From an uncultured Lachnospiraceae bacterium (GTDB taxonomy: Bacteria > Bacillota > Clostridia > Lachnospirales > Lachnospiraceae): 23,565 nucleotides of DNA. The position numbers were made by a program, and so were the translations under genes. The stretch spans positions 1-23,565 of the forward strand of contig UQAW01000063.1 of NCBI GenBank assembly GCA_900539175.1, read 5' to 3'. Shown in pieces: positions 1 to 7,354 of this stretch (positions within the stretch are counted from its first letter, which is position 1; each line of letters opens with the position of its first letter). The notes beneath the pieces are model-generated. The model had not been told where the DNA came from. It saw only the letters and a program-made list of their open reading frames with translations, and made no database searches.

Positions 1-53
1 TTACGAGGTCGATGAAACAGGAAGCCCATTGGCTTTAGACAATGGGTAGTTCA
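1..53 (+). mobile_element. Right end of an IS200/IS605-type element with omega RNA 3' scaffold
   Basis: A 7-bp perfect stem (CCCATTG 25-31, CAATGGG 40-46) with an 8-nt loop is followed by TAGTTCA, matching the usual right-end layout of these elements (GAAGCCCA...TGGGTAGTTCA). The element appears to end near 53/54, exactly where the neighbouring acetyltransferase reading frame is lost. By family knowledge, omega RNA continues through this hairpin into flanking DNA, so bases from about 54 (CATCAGTGTGAGCTTC) would act as its guide. The exact boundary is inferred, and the left end is outside the window. Confidence 0.55.
3..38 (+). CDS. tnpB: TnpB C-terminal end (partial, IS200/IS605 family)
   Basis: Reading from base 3 gives T-R-S-M-K-Q-E-A-H-W-L followed by a TAG stop at 36-38. 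The RSMKQEA-type tail just before a subterminal hairpin is typical of IS200/IS605 and IS1341-group TnpB proteins, the RNA-guided nucleases of these elements. The stop codon falls in the loop of the hairpin at 25-46, as expected where the tnpB 3' end overlaps its omega RNA. Everything upstream lies outside the window, so it cannot be seen whether the protein is intact or whether a tnpA accompanies it. The call rests on 11 residues plus the hairpin and junction context. Confidence 0.6.
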   Translation, partial: TRSMKQEAHWL

Positions 54-386
54 CATCAGTGTGAGCTTCTTTGCGCCATGTTCTATGGCGTAATCCATAC
101 TGGCTTTGAAAACAGCGCTGCCGGCTCCTTTTCCGGTAGACTGACCGGCAGCAGCAAGCTTGCAGATTTCCCACACATCATCTCCAAGCGGCATGGCCAT
201 ACAGGTAGCAAGGACATGGGTGTCTTCCAGAGCAAAATAAATCATACTGCCGGAATTCAGAAGGGATTCTATCTGGTTCAATACTTCATAATCGGCTTCT
301 TCCGGAACGAAAAAACGTTTGATCCAATCAATATTCAGGTCAATAAAGTCTTGTTTATAGGCATTCTTGTATTCGATGATTTCCAT
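51..386 (-). pseudogene. GNAT family N-acetyltransferase, 3' end removed by IS insertion
   Basis: The 111 visible residues cover the N-terminal strands and the acetyl-CoA loop region of a GNAT fold (QSTGKGAGSAVFKA near residue 82, in the place of the Q/RxxGxG/A motif) and continue to an AKKLTLM strand. Family members normally run about 150 residues, with a final segment containing an ALxLYxKxGF-like motif that is missing here. The frame ends in a TGA supplied by the junction with the IS right end. The ATG at 386 has a good Shine-Dalgarno (GGAGGA, complement of 393-398) six bases upstream. The substrate is unknown. The lost part may sit beyond the element, outside the window, and loss of the C-terminal strand probably inactivates the enzyme. 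Confidence 0.7.
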
Positions 387-513
387 ATGACATCCTCCAA
401 TTACATTCCATTTGCTTTGTGTTCAACGGCTTGCATATCTTTTGGTTGTAGTATATACTGAAGCTTATAATAAGTAAAACGAAAATTTCTGATGTTAATA
501 TTAGAAAAGGTGA

Positions 514-738
514 ATTCATGATGATTATGCGATCATGACGATGGTGGAAGCCGGATTGGGAATCAGTATTCTGGCGGAGCTGGTCTTAAGGAGAACTAAT
601 TTCGGAATTGCAGCGATCCCTTTGGAACCGCCTGTCACAAGGACACTTGCCATTGGGTATAAGGATAAGAACAGTCTGCCGATTGCAAGCAAGTATTTTA
701 TAGAATTTCTATTAGATAAAGTAGACAGTCTGCCTTGA
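514..738 (+). pseudogene. LysR-family regulator, C-terminal remnant
   Basis: The open frame from 514 reads IHDDYAIMTMVEAGLGISIL and then AELVL, the characteristic segment of the LysR effector-binding domain (D-D-x-x-I-x-x-M-V-x-x-G-x-G-I-x-I-L-P), and it runs to a normal C-terminus ending KVDSLP. About 75 of the usual ~300 residues remain. There is no helix-turn-helix, and TGA at 511-513 closes the frame upstream. An internal ATG at 535 lacks a convincing ribosome-binding site. The fragment is most likely a 5'-deleted gene left behind by rearrangement, not an expressed small protein. The 127 bases before it (387-513) hold only the upstream region of the acetyltransferase and an isolated TATAAT at 466-471 without a good -35. 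Confidence 0.7.
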
Positions 739-777
739 TCAGAAATCCAGACGTGAATCTTTTAAAGTGCTGCTGAA

Positions 778-834
778 CTTATCAGAGCGGGTTTGAAAAT
801 TCCATCTTGCAATTTTCAAACCCGCTCTGATAAG
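778..834. repeat. 24-bp perfect inverted repeat, 9-nt loop
   Basis: CTTATCAGAGCGGGTTTGAA and its complement form the core of two 24-base arms (778-801 and 811-834) separated by CCATCTTGC. The arms match without error. It lies between the LysR remnant and the 3' end of nadA, so it could end transcription from either side. There is no U-tract on either flank, and so long a perfect stem is also typical of small repeat elements. It shares its CTTATCA start and a TTCC near the loop with the hairpin at 23485-23520. Confidence 0.75.
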
Positions 835-866
835 TGGTTCTGGTAGATATCAAATTTTATAATTTT

Positions 867-1787
867 TTATTTTCCGAGAGTCAGCATCATATCCAGAGAC
901 TTCCGGGATTTTTGCAGTACGTCTTCTTCCAGAAGAATTTCTTCTCCGGCAGTACCGTTAACACAGTGATAGACATCTGCCAGGGTAGTCAGTTTCATAT
1001 TGTGGCAGACGCAGTCCTTGGAGAGCGGATAAAACTTTTTCTCAGGACACAGGAACTGGAGATGCTGTACAATGCTGTTTTCCGTTCCGATGATAAATTC
1101 GTTCTGTTCACTTTGTTTCGCATAATCCATAATTCCGGTAGTACTGCCTACGTAATCTGCTTTTGCGGATACTTCCGGGAGACATTCCGGATGTACAAGC
1201 AGTAAAGCGTCAGGATGCAGAGCCCTGGCTTTTTTTACGTCCTGCAGGGAGATTCTGACATGGGTCGGACATCCGCCGTGAAACAGTTTGAGATTTTTTT
1301 CCGGAAGCTGTTCAGCCACCCATGCGCCCAGATTACAGTCAGGAATGAATAAAATATTTTTATTTTCCATATTTTTGATAACCTTTACGGCGGAGGATGA
1401 AGTGACACAGACATCACAGACTGTTTTCAGTTCAGCGGTCGTATTGATATATGAGGCAACCGCATAATCGGGATGTTGTTCCTTTAACTGTCTGATCAGA
1501 TCAACATCCATCTGAGTTGCCATCGGACATCCCGCCTGGGGATGGGATAACAGAACTTTTTTTTCAGGGGAGAGAATTTTGACTGTTTCAGCCATAAAGC
1601 GGACGCCGCACATCAGCACAGTCTGGGCATCCGATTTTGCTGCTTCCAGACTTAAGCCATAGGAATCCCCTACATAATCGGCAACTTCCCAGATATCCTG
1701 ACTTTGATATGCGTGGGCGAGGATACAGATATTCTTTTCTTTTTTTAATTGCAGGATGCGGTCCTGCAGCATTCTTGTTGTGTACAT
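867..1787 (-). CDS. nadA: Quinolinate synthase (NadA)
   Basis: This cytoplasmic [4Fe-4S] enzyme condenses iminoaspartate with dihydroxyacetone phosphate to give quinolinate in de novo NAD synthesis. The 306 residues match the usual length. The AHAYQ motif (24-28) holds the conserved His and Tyr. Cluster cysteines are expected at C87 (AGCPMA), C173 (GGCPTH) and C261 (CHNMK), with H199 and E201 in HPEC and Y113/N115 in the substrate pocket. The spacing fits the Thermotoga-type enzyme. Many homologues have Tyr or Asn where Ala26 stands. The ATG at 1787 is kept because the protein begins directly at the family N-terminus. The gene is transcribed away from nadB, the source of its substrate, from a strong promoter at 1856-1884. 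No sign of decay is seen. Confidence 0.96.
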   Translation of the reverse strand: MYTTRMLQDRILQLKKEKNICILAHAYQSQDIWEVADYVGDSYGLSLEAAKSDAQTVLMCGVRFMAETVKILSPEKKVLLSHPQAGCPMATQMDVDLIRQLKEQHPDYAVASYINTTAELKTVCDVCVTSSSAVKVIKNMENKNILFIPDCNLGAWVAEQLPEKNLKLFHGGCPTHVRISLQDVKKARALHPDALLLVHPECLPEVSAKADYVGSTTGIMDYAKQSEQNEFIIGTENSIVQHLQFLCPEKKFYPLSKDCVCHNMKLTTLADVYHCVNGTAGEEILLEEDVLQKSRKSLDMMLTLGK

Positions 1788-1855
1788 AATTTTTCTCCAA
1801 TAATTTTCTTATAAGAATGGTTTCTGAACGGACATGTCTGCCGTTGGTACTCGCT

Positions 1856-1884
1856 ATTATACAAAAATGCCCTTTAGATGTCAA
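1856..1884 (-). promoter_or_regulatory. Sigma-A promoter of nadA
   Basis: On the minus strand TTGACA (complement of 1879-1884) and TATAAT (complement of 1856-1861) are both perfect consensus with a 17-bp spacer. The transcript would have a leader of about 60 bases before nadA. The leader contains an inverted repeat AACGG...CCGTT at 1827-1845 around GACATGTC, a possible regulatory site. Confidence 0.85.
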
Positions 1885-1917
1885 CATATATGTAAATATT
1901 AATGTAAAACAACTGTC

Positions 1918-1946
1918 TTGTCAGCGCAAAAGTATTATGCTATAAT
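1918..1946 (+). promoter_or_regulatory. Sigma-A promoter of nadB-nadC-niaR
   Basis: TTGTCA (1918-1923) and a perfect TATAAT (1941-1946) are separated by 17 bp, 48 bases upstream of the nadB start. Its -35 lies 33 bp from the nadA -35 on the other strand, so a single repressor bound between or over them could shut both units. The -35 sits in the imperfect dyad CTGTCTTGTCAG (1913-1924), a candidate but unproven operator. Confidence 0.8.
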
Positions 1947-1994
1947 CCTGTTGATGAAAAACAGATCAATAGGACAAAGAAAGTCAGGTATACT

Positions 1995-3284
1995 ATGGAA
2001 ACAGATATATTAATCATTGGCTGCGGGTGCGCTGGATTGTACTGCGCACTGCAGTTGGACAGTGAAAAGAAGATTACAGTCATCACCAAATCAGATCTGG
2101 AAAGCAGTGATTCGTTTCTGGCACAGGGCGGCATGTGTATGCTGAAGGATGAATCTGATTATAACAGCTATTTCGAAGATACTATGAAAGCCGGACATTA
2201 TGAGAACGATCAGACATCGGTTGATCTCATGATCCGTTCCTCCGGAAAAGTTGTGGAGGATCTTCTGAAGTATGGCGTGGAGTTTCAGCGGGAAGAGGAT
2301 GGAACCCTTGCGTATACAAGGGAGGGCGCCCACTCGAATAAGAGGATTCTGTTTCATGAAGATACGACAGGAAAAGAGATTACCAGTAAATTGCTGGAAC
2401 AGGCAAAACAAAGAGACAATGTGGTTCTGATGGAGTACACGGAGATGTTGGATCTGCTCTGTGAGGATAATGTTTGTTATGGTGCAGTTGTAAGACTTGC
2501 TGATGGGACAATCGAAGCAGTACGGTCACAGTATACCATACTTGCAACAGGGGGAATCGGCGGTCTGTACCGTCACTCTACAAACTTCCATCACCTGACC
2601 GGAGATGGGATTGCCGTTGCAATCAAGCATAAGATCCGTCTGAAGGATATCAACTATATCCAGATACATCCCACAACGCTGTACTCGGAAGAAGAAGAGG
2701 AACGAAGCTTCCTGATTTCTGAATCCGTACGGGGGGAGGGGGCAAAACTGTATGGAAAGGATAGGAAGCGCTTTGTAAATGAACTCCTTCCCAGAGACCG
2801 GCTGACGGCTGAGATCCGAAAACAGATGCAAAAAGACGGAACAGATTTTGTCTGGGAGGATTTGAGGACGATACCAGAAGAAGAATTGAAGATGCATTTT
2901 CCGAATATTATTGAGCATTGCCGGGAGATGGGGTATGATGTTACCAAAGAGTGTATTCCGGTTGTGCCTGCACAGCATTACTTTATGGGTGGAATTGCAG
3001 TGGATCACCAGAGTAAAACGTCCATGGATCGGCTGTACGCAGTAGGGGAGACTGCCTGCAATGGAGTACACGGAAAAAACCGGCTTGCCAGCAATTCTCT
3101 GTTGGAGAGTCTGGTATTTGCCGGACGTGCAGCGGCAGATCTTATGGCGGGGTACCAGGAGACAGAGCCGGATGCTTTTCACGGAACGATTGATAAAGAA
3201 TATTATCAGAACAAAGAAAAACTGTCAGAGGAATACCAAAGTCTGGTACTGGCAGAAATTGAAAAGGCAGATATCTCTGTTTAA
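1995..3284 (+). CDS. nadB: L-aspartate oxidase (NadB), short form
   Basis: This FAD enzyme oxidises L-aspartate to iminoaspartate, the first step of bacterial NAD synthesis. The N-terminal Rossmann motif GCGCAG lies at residues 9-14. AQGGM follows near residue 45, then REGAHS and HEDTTG. The substrate and flavin side chains of the fumarate reductase/NadB family are present in QIHPT, PRDRL, HYFMGG and GKNRLASNSLLES (catalytic-type arginine near 363). At 429 residues it is about 110 shorter than the E. coli enzyme and lacks most of the C-terminal helical extension, yet ends cleanly. Its ribosome-binding site is weak (AAAGTCAGG region). It is followed 41 bp later by nadC. Fumarate reductase flavoprotein is the alternative, but the nadA/nadC neighbours decide the call. 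Confidence 0.93.
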   Translation: METDILIIGCGCAGLYCALQLDSEKKITVITKSDLESSDSFLAQGGMCMLKDESDYNSYFEDTMKAGHYENDQTSVDLMIRSSGKVVEDLLKYGVEFQREEDGTLAYTREGAHSNKRILFHEDTTGKEITSKLLEQAKQRDNVVLMEYTEMLDLLCEDNVCYGAVVRLADGTIEAVRSQYTILATGGIGGLYRHSTNFHHLTGDGIAVAIKHKIRLKDINYIQIHPTTLYSEEEEERSFLISESVRGEGAKLYGKDRKRFVNELLPRDRLTAEIRKQMQKDGTDFVWEDLRTIPEEELKMHFPNIIEHCREMGYDVTKECIPVVPAQHYFMGGIAVDHQSKTSMDRLYAVGETACNGVHGKNRLASNSLLESLVFAGRAAADLMAGYQETEPDAFHGTIDKEYYQNKEKLSEEYQSLVLAEIEKADISV

Positions 3285-3325
3285 CAAAAGAAACAAGAAT
3301 AAAATAGAATCGGAGGAATGATAAG

Positions 3326-4201
3326 ATGTTTGATCCAGTTACCATGAAATTAAATGTGGAGCCGCTTATTATGGGGGCGTTAAGGGAAGATATTACAAGT
3401 GAAGATGTATCTACCAACAGCGTGATGCCGTACCCGCAGAACGGGGAGGCAGACCTGATCTGCAAGCAGGATGGAGTCATCTGCGGGCTGCAGGTCTTTG
3501 AGCGGGTATTTACTTTGTTGGATGAGAACATGAAATTTCAGATGTTTGTTACGGATGGTGAAAAAGTGCAGAAGGGTCAGCTTCTGGGAAAGATTACCGG
3601 TGATATCCGTGTGATTTTATCCGGAGAGCGGACGGCGCTTAATTATCTGCAGCGGATGAGCGGAGTTGCAACGTACACAAATGAAGTGGCTTCCTATCTG
3701 GAAGGAACAAAGACAAAGCTTCTGGATACCAGAAAAACCACTCCGAATAACCGGATTTTTGAAAAATATGCAGTAAGAACCGGAAGCGGGAATAATCACC
3801 GTTACAATCTGTCCGATGGCGTGATGCTGAAAGATAACCATATCGGAGCAGCAGGAAGCATCAAAAAGGCAGTGGCTATGGCGAAGGAATATGCTCCTTT
3901 TGTACGCAAAATTGAGGTCGAAGTGGAGAATCTGGAAATGGTGAAAGAGGCGGTTGAGGCAGGCGCCGATATTATTATGCTTGATAATATGGACAGTGAA
4001 CAGATGAGAGAGGCAATTCAATGGATCGACGGACGCGCCGAGATTGAAGTATCCGGTAATGTGATGAAAGAAAATATTGCAGTACTCACGGATTTAGGCG
4101 TAGATTACATTTCAAGCGGAGCATTGACACATTCTTCACCGATTTTAGATCTTTCTCTGAAAAATCTGCATCCGGTTGAAGCAGAAGGCGAAGGAGTCTG
4201 A
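3326..4201 (+). CDS. nadC: Nicotinate-nucleotide pyrophosphorylase, carboxylating (NadC)
   Basis: Quinolinate phosphoribosyltransferase converts quinolinate and PRPP into nicotinate mononucleotide, CO2 and pyrophosphate. The 291 residues are full length. Visible family motifs are GERTALNYLQRMSG, DTRKTTP, KYAVRTGSGNNHR, LKDNHI, EVEVEN, IMLDNM and the end segment SSGALTHS. The first is the N-terminal half's helix; the others line the barrel active site, and GNNHR and KDNH contribute the basic and metal-proximal residues. The usual TPGLR reads TPNNR here, a mild deviation. GGAGG at 3312-3316 lies nine bases before the ATG. The gene is between nadB and niaR in one transcript, and its stop is seven bases before the niaR start. 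Confidence 0.96.
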   Translation: MFDPVTMKLNVEPLIMGALREDITSEDVSTNSVMPYPQNGEADLICKQDGVICGLQVFERVFTLLDENMKFQMFVTDGEKVQKGQLLGKITGDIRVILSGERTALNYLQRMSGVATYTNEVASYLEGTKTKLLDTRKTTPNNRIFEKYAVRTGSGNNHRYNLSDGVMLKDNHIGAAGSIKKAVAMAKEYAPFVRKIEVEVENLEMVKEAVEAGADIIMLDNMDSEQMREAIQWIDGRAEIEVSGNVMKENIAVLTDLGVDYISSGALTHSSPILDLSLKNLHPVEAEGEGV

Positions 4202-4208
4202 GCGTAGT

Positions 4209-4757
4209 ATGAGCGGCAAGGATAGAAGAGAACGAATCCTTCAGATATTGGAAAAAAGCAAGACTGCGGTGCCGGGAAATCTGCTTGCGGCCCAGCTTCA
4301 GGTAAGCCGGCAGGTGATTGTACAGGATATTGCCTTATTACGGGCGAATGGAACAGAAATTCTGTCCACAACCCTTGGGTATATGCTTTCGGAAAAGAAT
4401 CATTGCAGCAGAGTCTTTAAAGTGCGGCATTCGGATGAAAAGGTTGAGGAAGAACTCTCTTTGATCGTGGATCATGGCGGAATCATTCAGGACGTGTTTA
4501 TCTACCATAAAGTGTACGGTGTTGTGAGAGCGGATATGAATATACGCTCCAGACTGGATGTTTATAATTTTATGACGGATCTGGCGTCTGGAAATTCCAG
4601 TCTTCTGAAGAATATAACTGCAGATTATCATTACCATACGGTAAAGGCAGAAAGTGAAAAGATACTGGATATGATTCAGGAAAAGCTTCAGGAGAGAGGT
4701 TTTCTTGCACAATTACGCGACTATGAACCGATTGATTTCGATAAACAGAATCTATGA
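4209..4757 (+). CDS. niaR: NiaR-like transcriptional repressor of NAD synthesis (HTH + 3H domain)
   Basis: The 182-residue protein has an N-terminal winged HTH (residues about 5-60, with QLQVSRQVIVQDIALLR as the recognition region) and a C-terminal 3H domain. H74, E82, H141 and H143 reproduce the spacing of the metal ligands reported for the Thermotoga homologue TM1602, as I recall it. NiaR (YrxA) proteins bind nicotinic acid and repress nad and niacin-uptake genes in Firmicutes. Being the last gene of nadBC-niaR fits autorepression through the 1856-1946 control region. A longer reading from TTG at 4176 overlaps nadC; ATG 4209 with AAGGAG at 4191-4196 (12-base gap) gives the family N-terminus and is preferred, though the spacing is long. 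Confidence 0.88.
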   Translation: MSGKDRRERILQILEKSKTAVPGNLLAAQLQVSRQVIVQDIALLRANGTEILSTTLGYMLSEKNHCSRVFKVRHSDEKVEEELSLIVDHGGIIQDVFIYHKVYGVVRADMNIRSRLDVYNFMTDLASGNSSLLKNITADYHYHTVKAESEKILDMIQEKLQERGFLAQLRDYEPIDFDKQNL

Positions 4758-4762
4758 GGAAG

Positions 4763-4834
4763 AAAAATTTGTTCCAAATCTTTAACAGGCACTCGGAATA
4801 AGGGGGAGAGCTTTCGAATTTGGAACAAATTTTT
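4763..4834. terminator. Inverted repeat between convergent niaR and asnB, probable bidirectional terminator
   Basis: AAAAATTTGTTCCAAAT (4763-4779) is repeated inverted at 4818-4834, a 17-bp perfect match with a 38-nt intervening segment. The outer A5/T5 arms give a short U-run in either direction, and the element sits six bases after the niaR stop and 65 bases before the asnB 3' end. The long loop is unusual for an intrinsic terminator, so a small mobile repeat is the alternative. The remaining 64 bases to asnB hold only a 5-bp AAGCA/TGCTT hairpin. Confidence 0.55.
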
Positions 4835-4898
4835 CGTTGTACTATGCAGACTGCAGGAATGAATGAAGCATGAGGTGCTTAACCTTTTAATTCTGGTT

Positions 4899-6749
4899 TC
4901 AGATCAATTGGATATTATATTTTTCCAGCCAGTAATTAACCTGAATCATATACGCCAGCATCTGCGGACCGGCCATCAATTGTCCGTACCATGGTTTCCC
5001 ATAGTCGGAGGGACTGTTCAGGAAGTCGTGAACTTTTTTTGTATCAAGAAGCTGCCGGATGGGGGCCTGGGGATCTGCAAGGATTTCTTTTAAGCAGTTC
5101 CCCAATAAGGTTTCATAGGTTGGATCATAGGTTTTCGGATAAGGACTTTTTCGGCGCCACAGGACTTCAGCAGGGAGTTTGCCTTCTCCGGCGTGACGGA
5201 GCAGTCCTTTCACGATTCCGTCCGGACACTTCATTTTCCAGGGAATATTCCAGACATATTCCACAATCCGGTGATCTGCAAGAGGAACACGTGCTTCCAG
5301 ACCGGAATACATACTGGTCCGATCCATCCGGTCCAGAAGCGTGACCATAAACCAACGGAGATTCAGGTAAGAGATTTCCCGCCGCCGTTTTTCTTCCGGA
5401 GTTTCTCCGGGAAGAACAGGCGTTTCTGAGATTGTCTTTTCGTAAGCGGCGTGTGCATATTCATCCATCGGCAGTTCCCGGAGTACCTCATCGGAGAGCA
5501 GAACTTTCCGGGGTTCCATATGCACAGACCAGGGGAATTGATCGGCTTCGAAGAATTCCTTTTTGTGAAACCAGGGATAGCCCCCGAAAATTTCATCCGC
5601 GCACTCGCCAGTCAGTGTCACCTTGTTGTAAGATACGACCTGTGAGCAGAAATACAGCATGGAGGATTCCACATCGGCCATACACGGAAGGTCTCTGGCA
5701 TCGACTGCTTTAAACAGGTAATCAATCAGATCGGTGTTGCTGCATTCCAGAAAGTGATGATTACTGCCGGTATATTCCACCATCTTTTCCACCCAGGGGC
5801 GGTCCTGGCTTGGCTGAAAGGCGTTGGACTGAAAATATTTGCTGTTATCTTTGAAATCAAAGGAAAAGGTATTCAATATTTTTCCTTGCTTTTTCAGTTC
5901 CTTCGCACAGATTGCAGTGACCAGGCTGCTGTCCACACCGCCGGAGAGAAAGGTGCTGATGGGGATATCCGATAACATCTGCTTTTTCACTGCATCTTCC
6001 ACAAGCCATGCTGTCTTTTCCACGGTTTCAGAAAAGGAATCCTCATGGGGAAGGCTTTCCAGTGTCCAGTAGAAGTGCTTTTGAAAGCCCTTGCTGCTGT
6101 AAGTCAGGAATTCTCCGGGCAGAACTTCACAGATATTTTTGAATACACCCTTTCCATAGGTCTTTGCAGGACCCAGTGCAAAGATTTCACATAACCCATC
6201 CCGATCAAGTACCGGTTCTATGCCGGGATATACAAAAAGTCCCTTCAGTTCGGAAGAAAACACCAAAGTCTCATCAATCATCGTATAAAACAGTGGTTTC
6301 ACACCCAGGCGGTCACGGAAGAGAAAAAGCTGCTCCAGGCGGGAATCCCAGATGGCGATGGCAAAGATGCCGTTTAGCTTTTGAATGTAGTCAGCGCCAT
6401 GAAGGAGATATCCAAGAAGAATCACTTCTGTGTCACTGGTGGTGTCAAATACAGCTCCCTCGCACTGAAGTTCTGCTTTCAGTTCCGGCATATTATAAAT
6501 TTCTCCGTTGAAAATAATACTGCATTCACCGGAGGATGTTTTGCGGACCATAGGCTGATGTCCGGTCAGCAGGTCAATGATTTCCAGACGCACATGGGCA
6601 AGACCGCATCCTTTGTTGAGGTAGATCCCTTCATCATCGGGACCGCGGCGTTTCTGAACCTGATTCATCTGAGTAAGAATCTGTGTCCATGCCGCCGGAG
6701 CGGCTTCAAAATCTCGTTTAGGGTTACAAAATCCTGCAATTCCGCACAT
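4899..6749 (-). CDS. asnB: Glutamine-hydrolysing asparagine synthetase family protein (AsnB)
   Basis: This two-domain amidotransferase uses glutamine to amidate a carboxylate through an acyl-adenylate. The N-terminal Ntn glutaminase domain (about 1-210) starts MCGIAG, with Cys2 as nucleophile, and includes RRGPDDEG, NGEIYN (81-86) and TSDTEV. The synthetase domain carries the PP-loop SGGVDSS at 269-275, then TGECADEIFGGYPW and LEARVPLADHRIVE. The length, 616, is normal for AsnB. AAAGGAG precedes the ATG by four bases. It starts 12 bp after dpaB and is probably in the same transcript, which hints at sporulation expression. In Bacillus, AsnB-type enzymes amidate meso-diaminopimelate in peptidoglycan, so the true acceptor here could be aspartate or a cell-wall precursor. 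Confidence 0.92.
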   Translation of the reverse strand: MCGIAGFCNPKRDFEAAPAAWTQILTQMNQVQKRRGPDDEGIYLNKGCGLAHVRLEIIDLLTGHQPMVRKTSSGECSIIFNGEIYNMPELKAELQCEGAVFDTTSDTEVILLGYLLHGADYIQKLNGIFAIAIWDSRLEQLFLFRDRLGVKPLFYTMIDETLVFSSELKGLFVYPGIEPVLDRDGLCEIFALGPAKTYGKGVFKNICEVLPGEFLTYSSKGFQKHFYWTLESLPHEDSFSETVEKTAWLVEDAVKKQMLSDIPISTFLSGGVDSSLVTAICAKELKKQGKILNTFSFDFKDNSKYFQSNAFQPSQDRPWVEKMVEYTGSNHHFLECSNTDLIDYLFKAVDARDLPCMADVESSMLYFCSQVVSYNKVTLTGECADEIFGGYPWFHKKEFFEADQFPWSVHMEPRKVLLSDEVLRELPMDEYAHAAYEKTISETPVLPGETPEEKRRREISYLNLRWFMVTLLDRMDRTSMYSGLEARVPLADHRIVEYVWNIPWKMKCPDGIVKGLLRHAGEGKLPAEVLWRRKSPYPKTYDPTYETLLGNCLKEILADPQAPIRQLLDTKKVHDFLNSPSDYGKPWYGQLMAGPQMLAYMIQVNYWLEKYNIQLI

Positions 6750-6761
6750 AGGTGCTCCTTT

Positions 6762-7349
6762 CTATTGAATGATTGGCTGGTACTGTCTGCCTTCCAGTGC
6801 TTCTTCCAGAGTGGGGATCAGCAATTCGGTGTGGGCAATCATGGAGTTGGGTTTCTTTTCGGGATTATCCTGGCCGAACGGAATGAAATAGATGTTCTTT
6901 GCATTCAGCAGCAAACCGATATTTTTCATATTCATACCAAGGGCATCATTGGTGGAGACAGAGATGACCAGTGGTTTTTCGTTTCTCAGATGAGCTTTGG
7001 CAGCCATCAGGACCGGGGTATCGGTGATGCCGTTTGCCAGTTTGGCGATAGTGTTGCCGGTACAGGGAAGAATTACCAGAAGATCCAACAGGCTTTTGGG
7101 ACCGATGGGTTCTGCCTGATTGATGGTTGTCATTGGTTCGATTCCGGTGATACGTCTGGCTTCGGCTACAAAATCCTGTGCCTTTCCGAAGCGGCTGTCA
7201 ATGGTTTGAGAGGCATTGGAGAAGATGGTTTGGACTTCGGCGCCTGCATCTGAGAGTTTTTGCAGTTCCAAAAAGACCTTTTGGTAGGTACAAAAGGAAC
7301 CGGTCAGTGCAACACCGATTTTCTTTCCTTTTAAATTCATAATTTTCAC
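6762..7349 (-). CDS. dpaB: Dipicolinate synthase subunit B
   Basis: This is the flavoprotein-like subunit of dipicolinate synthase (SpoVFB), which with DpaA oxidises dihydrodipicolinate to dipicolinic acid for the spore core. The 195 residues begin with KGKKIGVALTGSFCTYQKV, a flavin-binding Rossmann-like start of the flavoprotein family, and contain LLVILPCTGNTIAKLANGI and VSTNDALGMNMKNIG, both typical of DpaB. The length is standard. It begins five bases after dpaA, and the order dpaA-dpaB is the classical one. Expression is expected in the mother cell late in sporulation. Confidence 0.94.
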   Translation of the reverse strand: MKIMNLKGKKIGVALTGSFCTYQKVFLELQKLSDAGAEVQTIFSNASQTIDSRFGKAQDFVAEARRITGIEPMTTINQAEPIGPKSLLDLLVILPCTGNTIAKLANGITDTPVLMAAKAHLRNEKPLVISVSTNDALGMNMKNIGLLLNAKNIYFIPFGQDNPEKKPNSMIAHTELLIPTLEEALEGRQYQPIIQ

Positions 7350-7354
7350 ACTCC

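Noticed and set aside
1940..2134. 64-codon minus-strand frame over the nadB promoter
   Set aside because: It overlaps a strong promoter and the nadB start and has no supporting features.
2526..3182. 218-codon open frame on the minus strand
   Set aside because: It lies wholly inside nadB on the opposite strand and encodes a Cys/His/Arg-rich low-quality product with no start signal.
6381..7253. 290-codon open frame on the plus strand
   Set aside because: It is antisense to asnB and dpaB, both certain by motif, has no recognisable domain or ribosome-binding site, and its composition follows the complementary codons.
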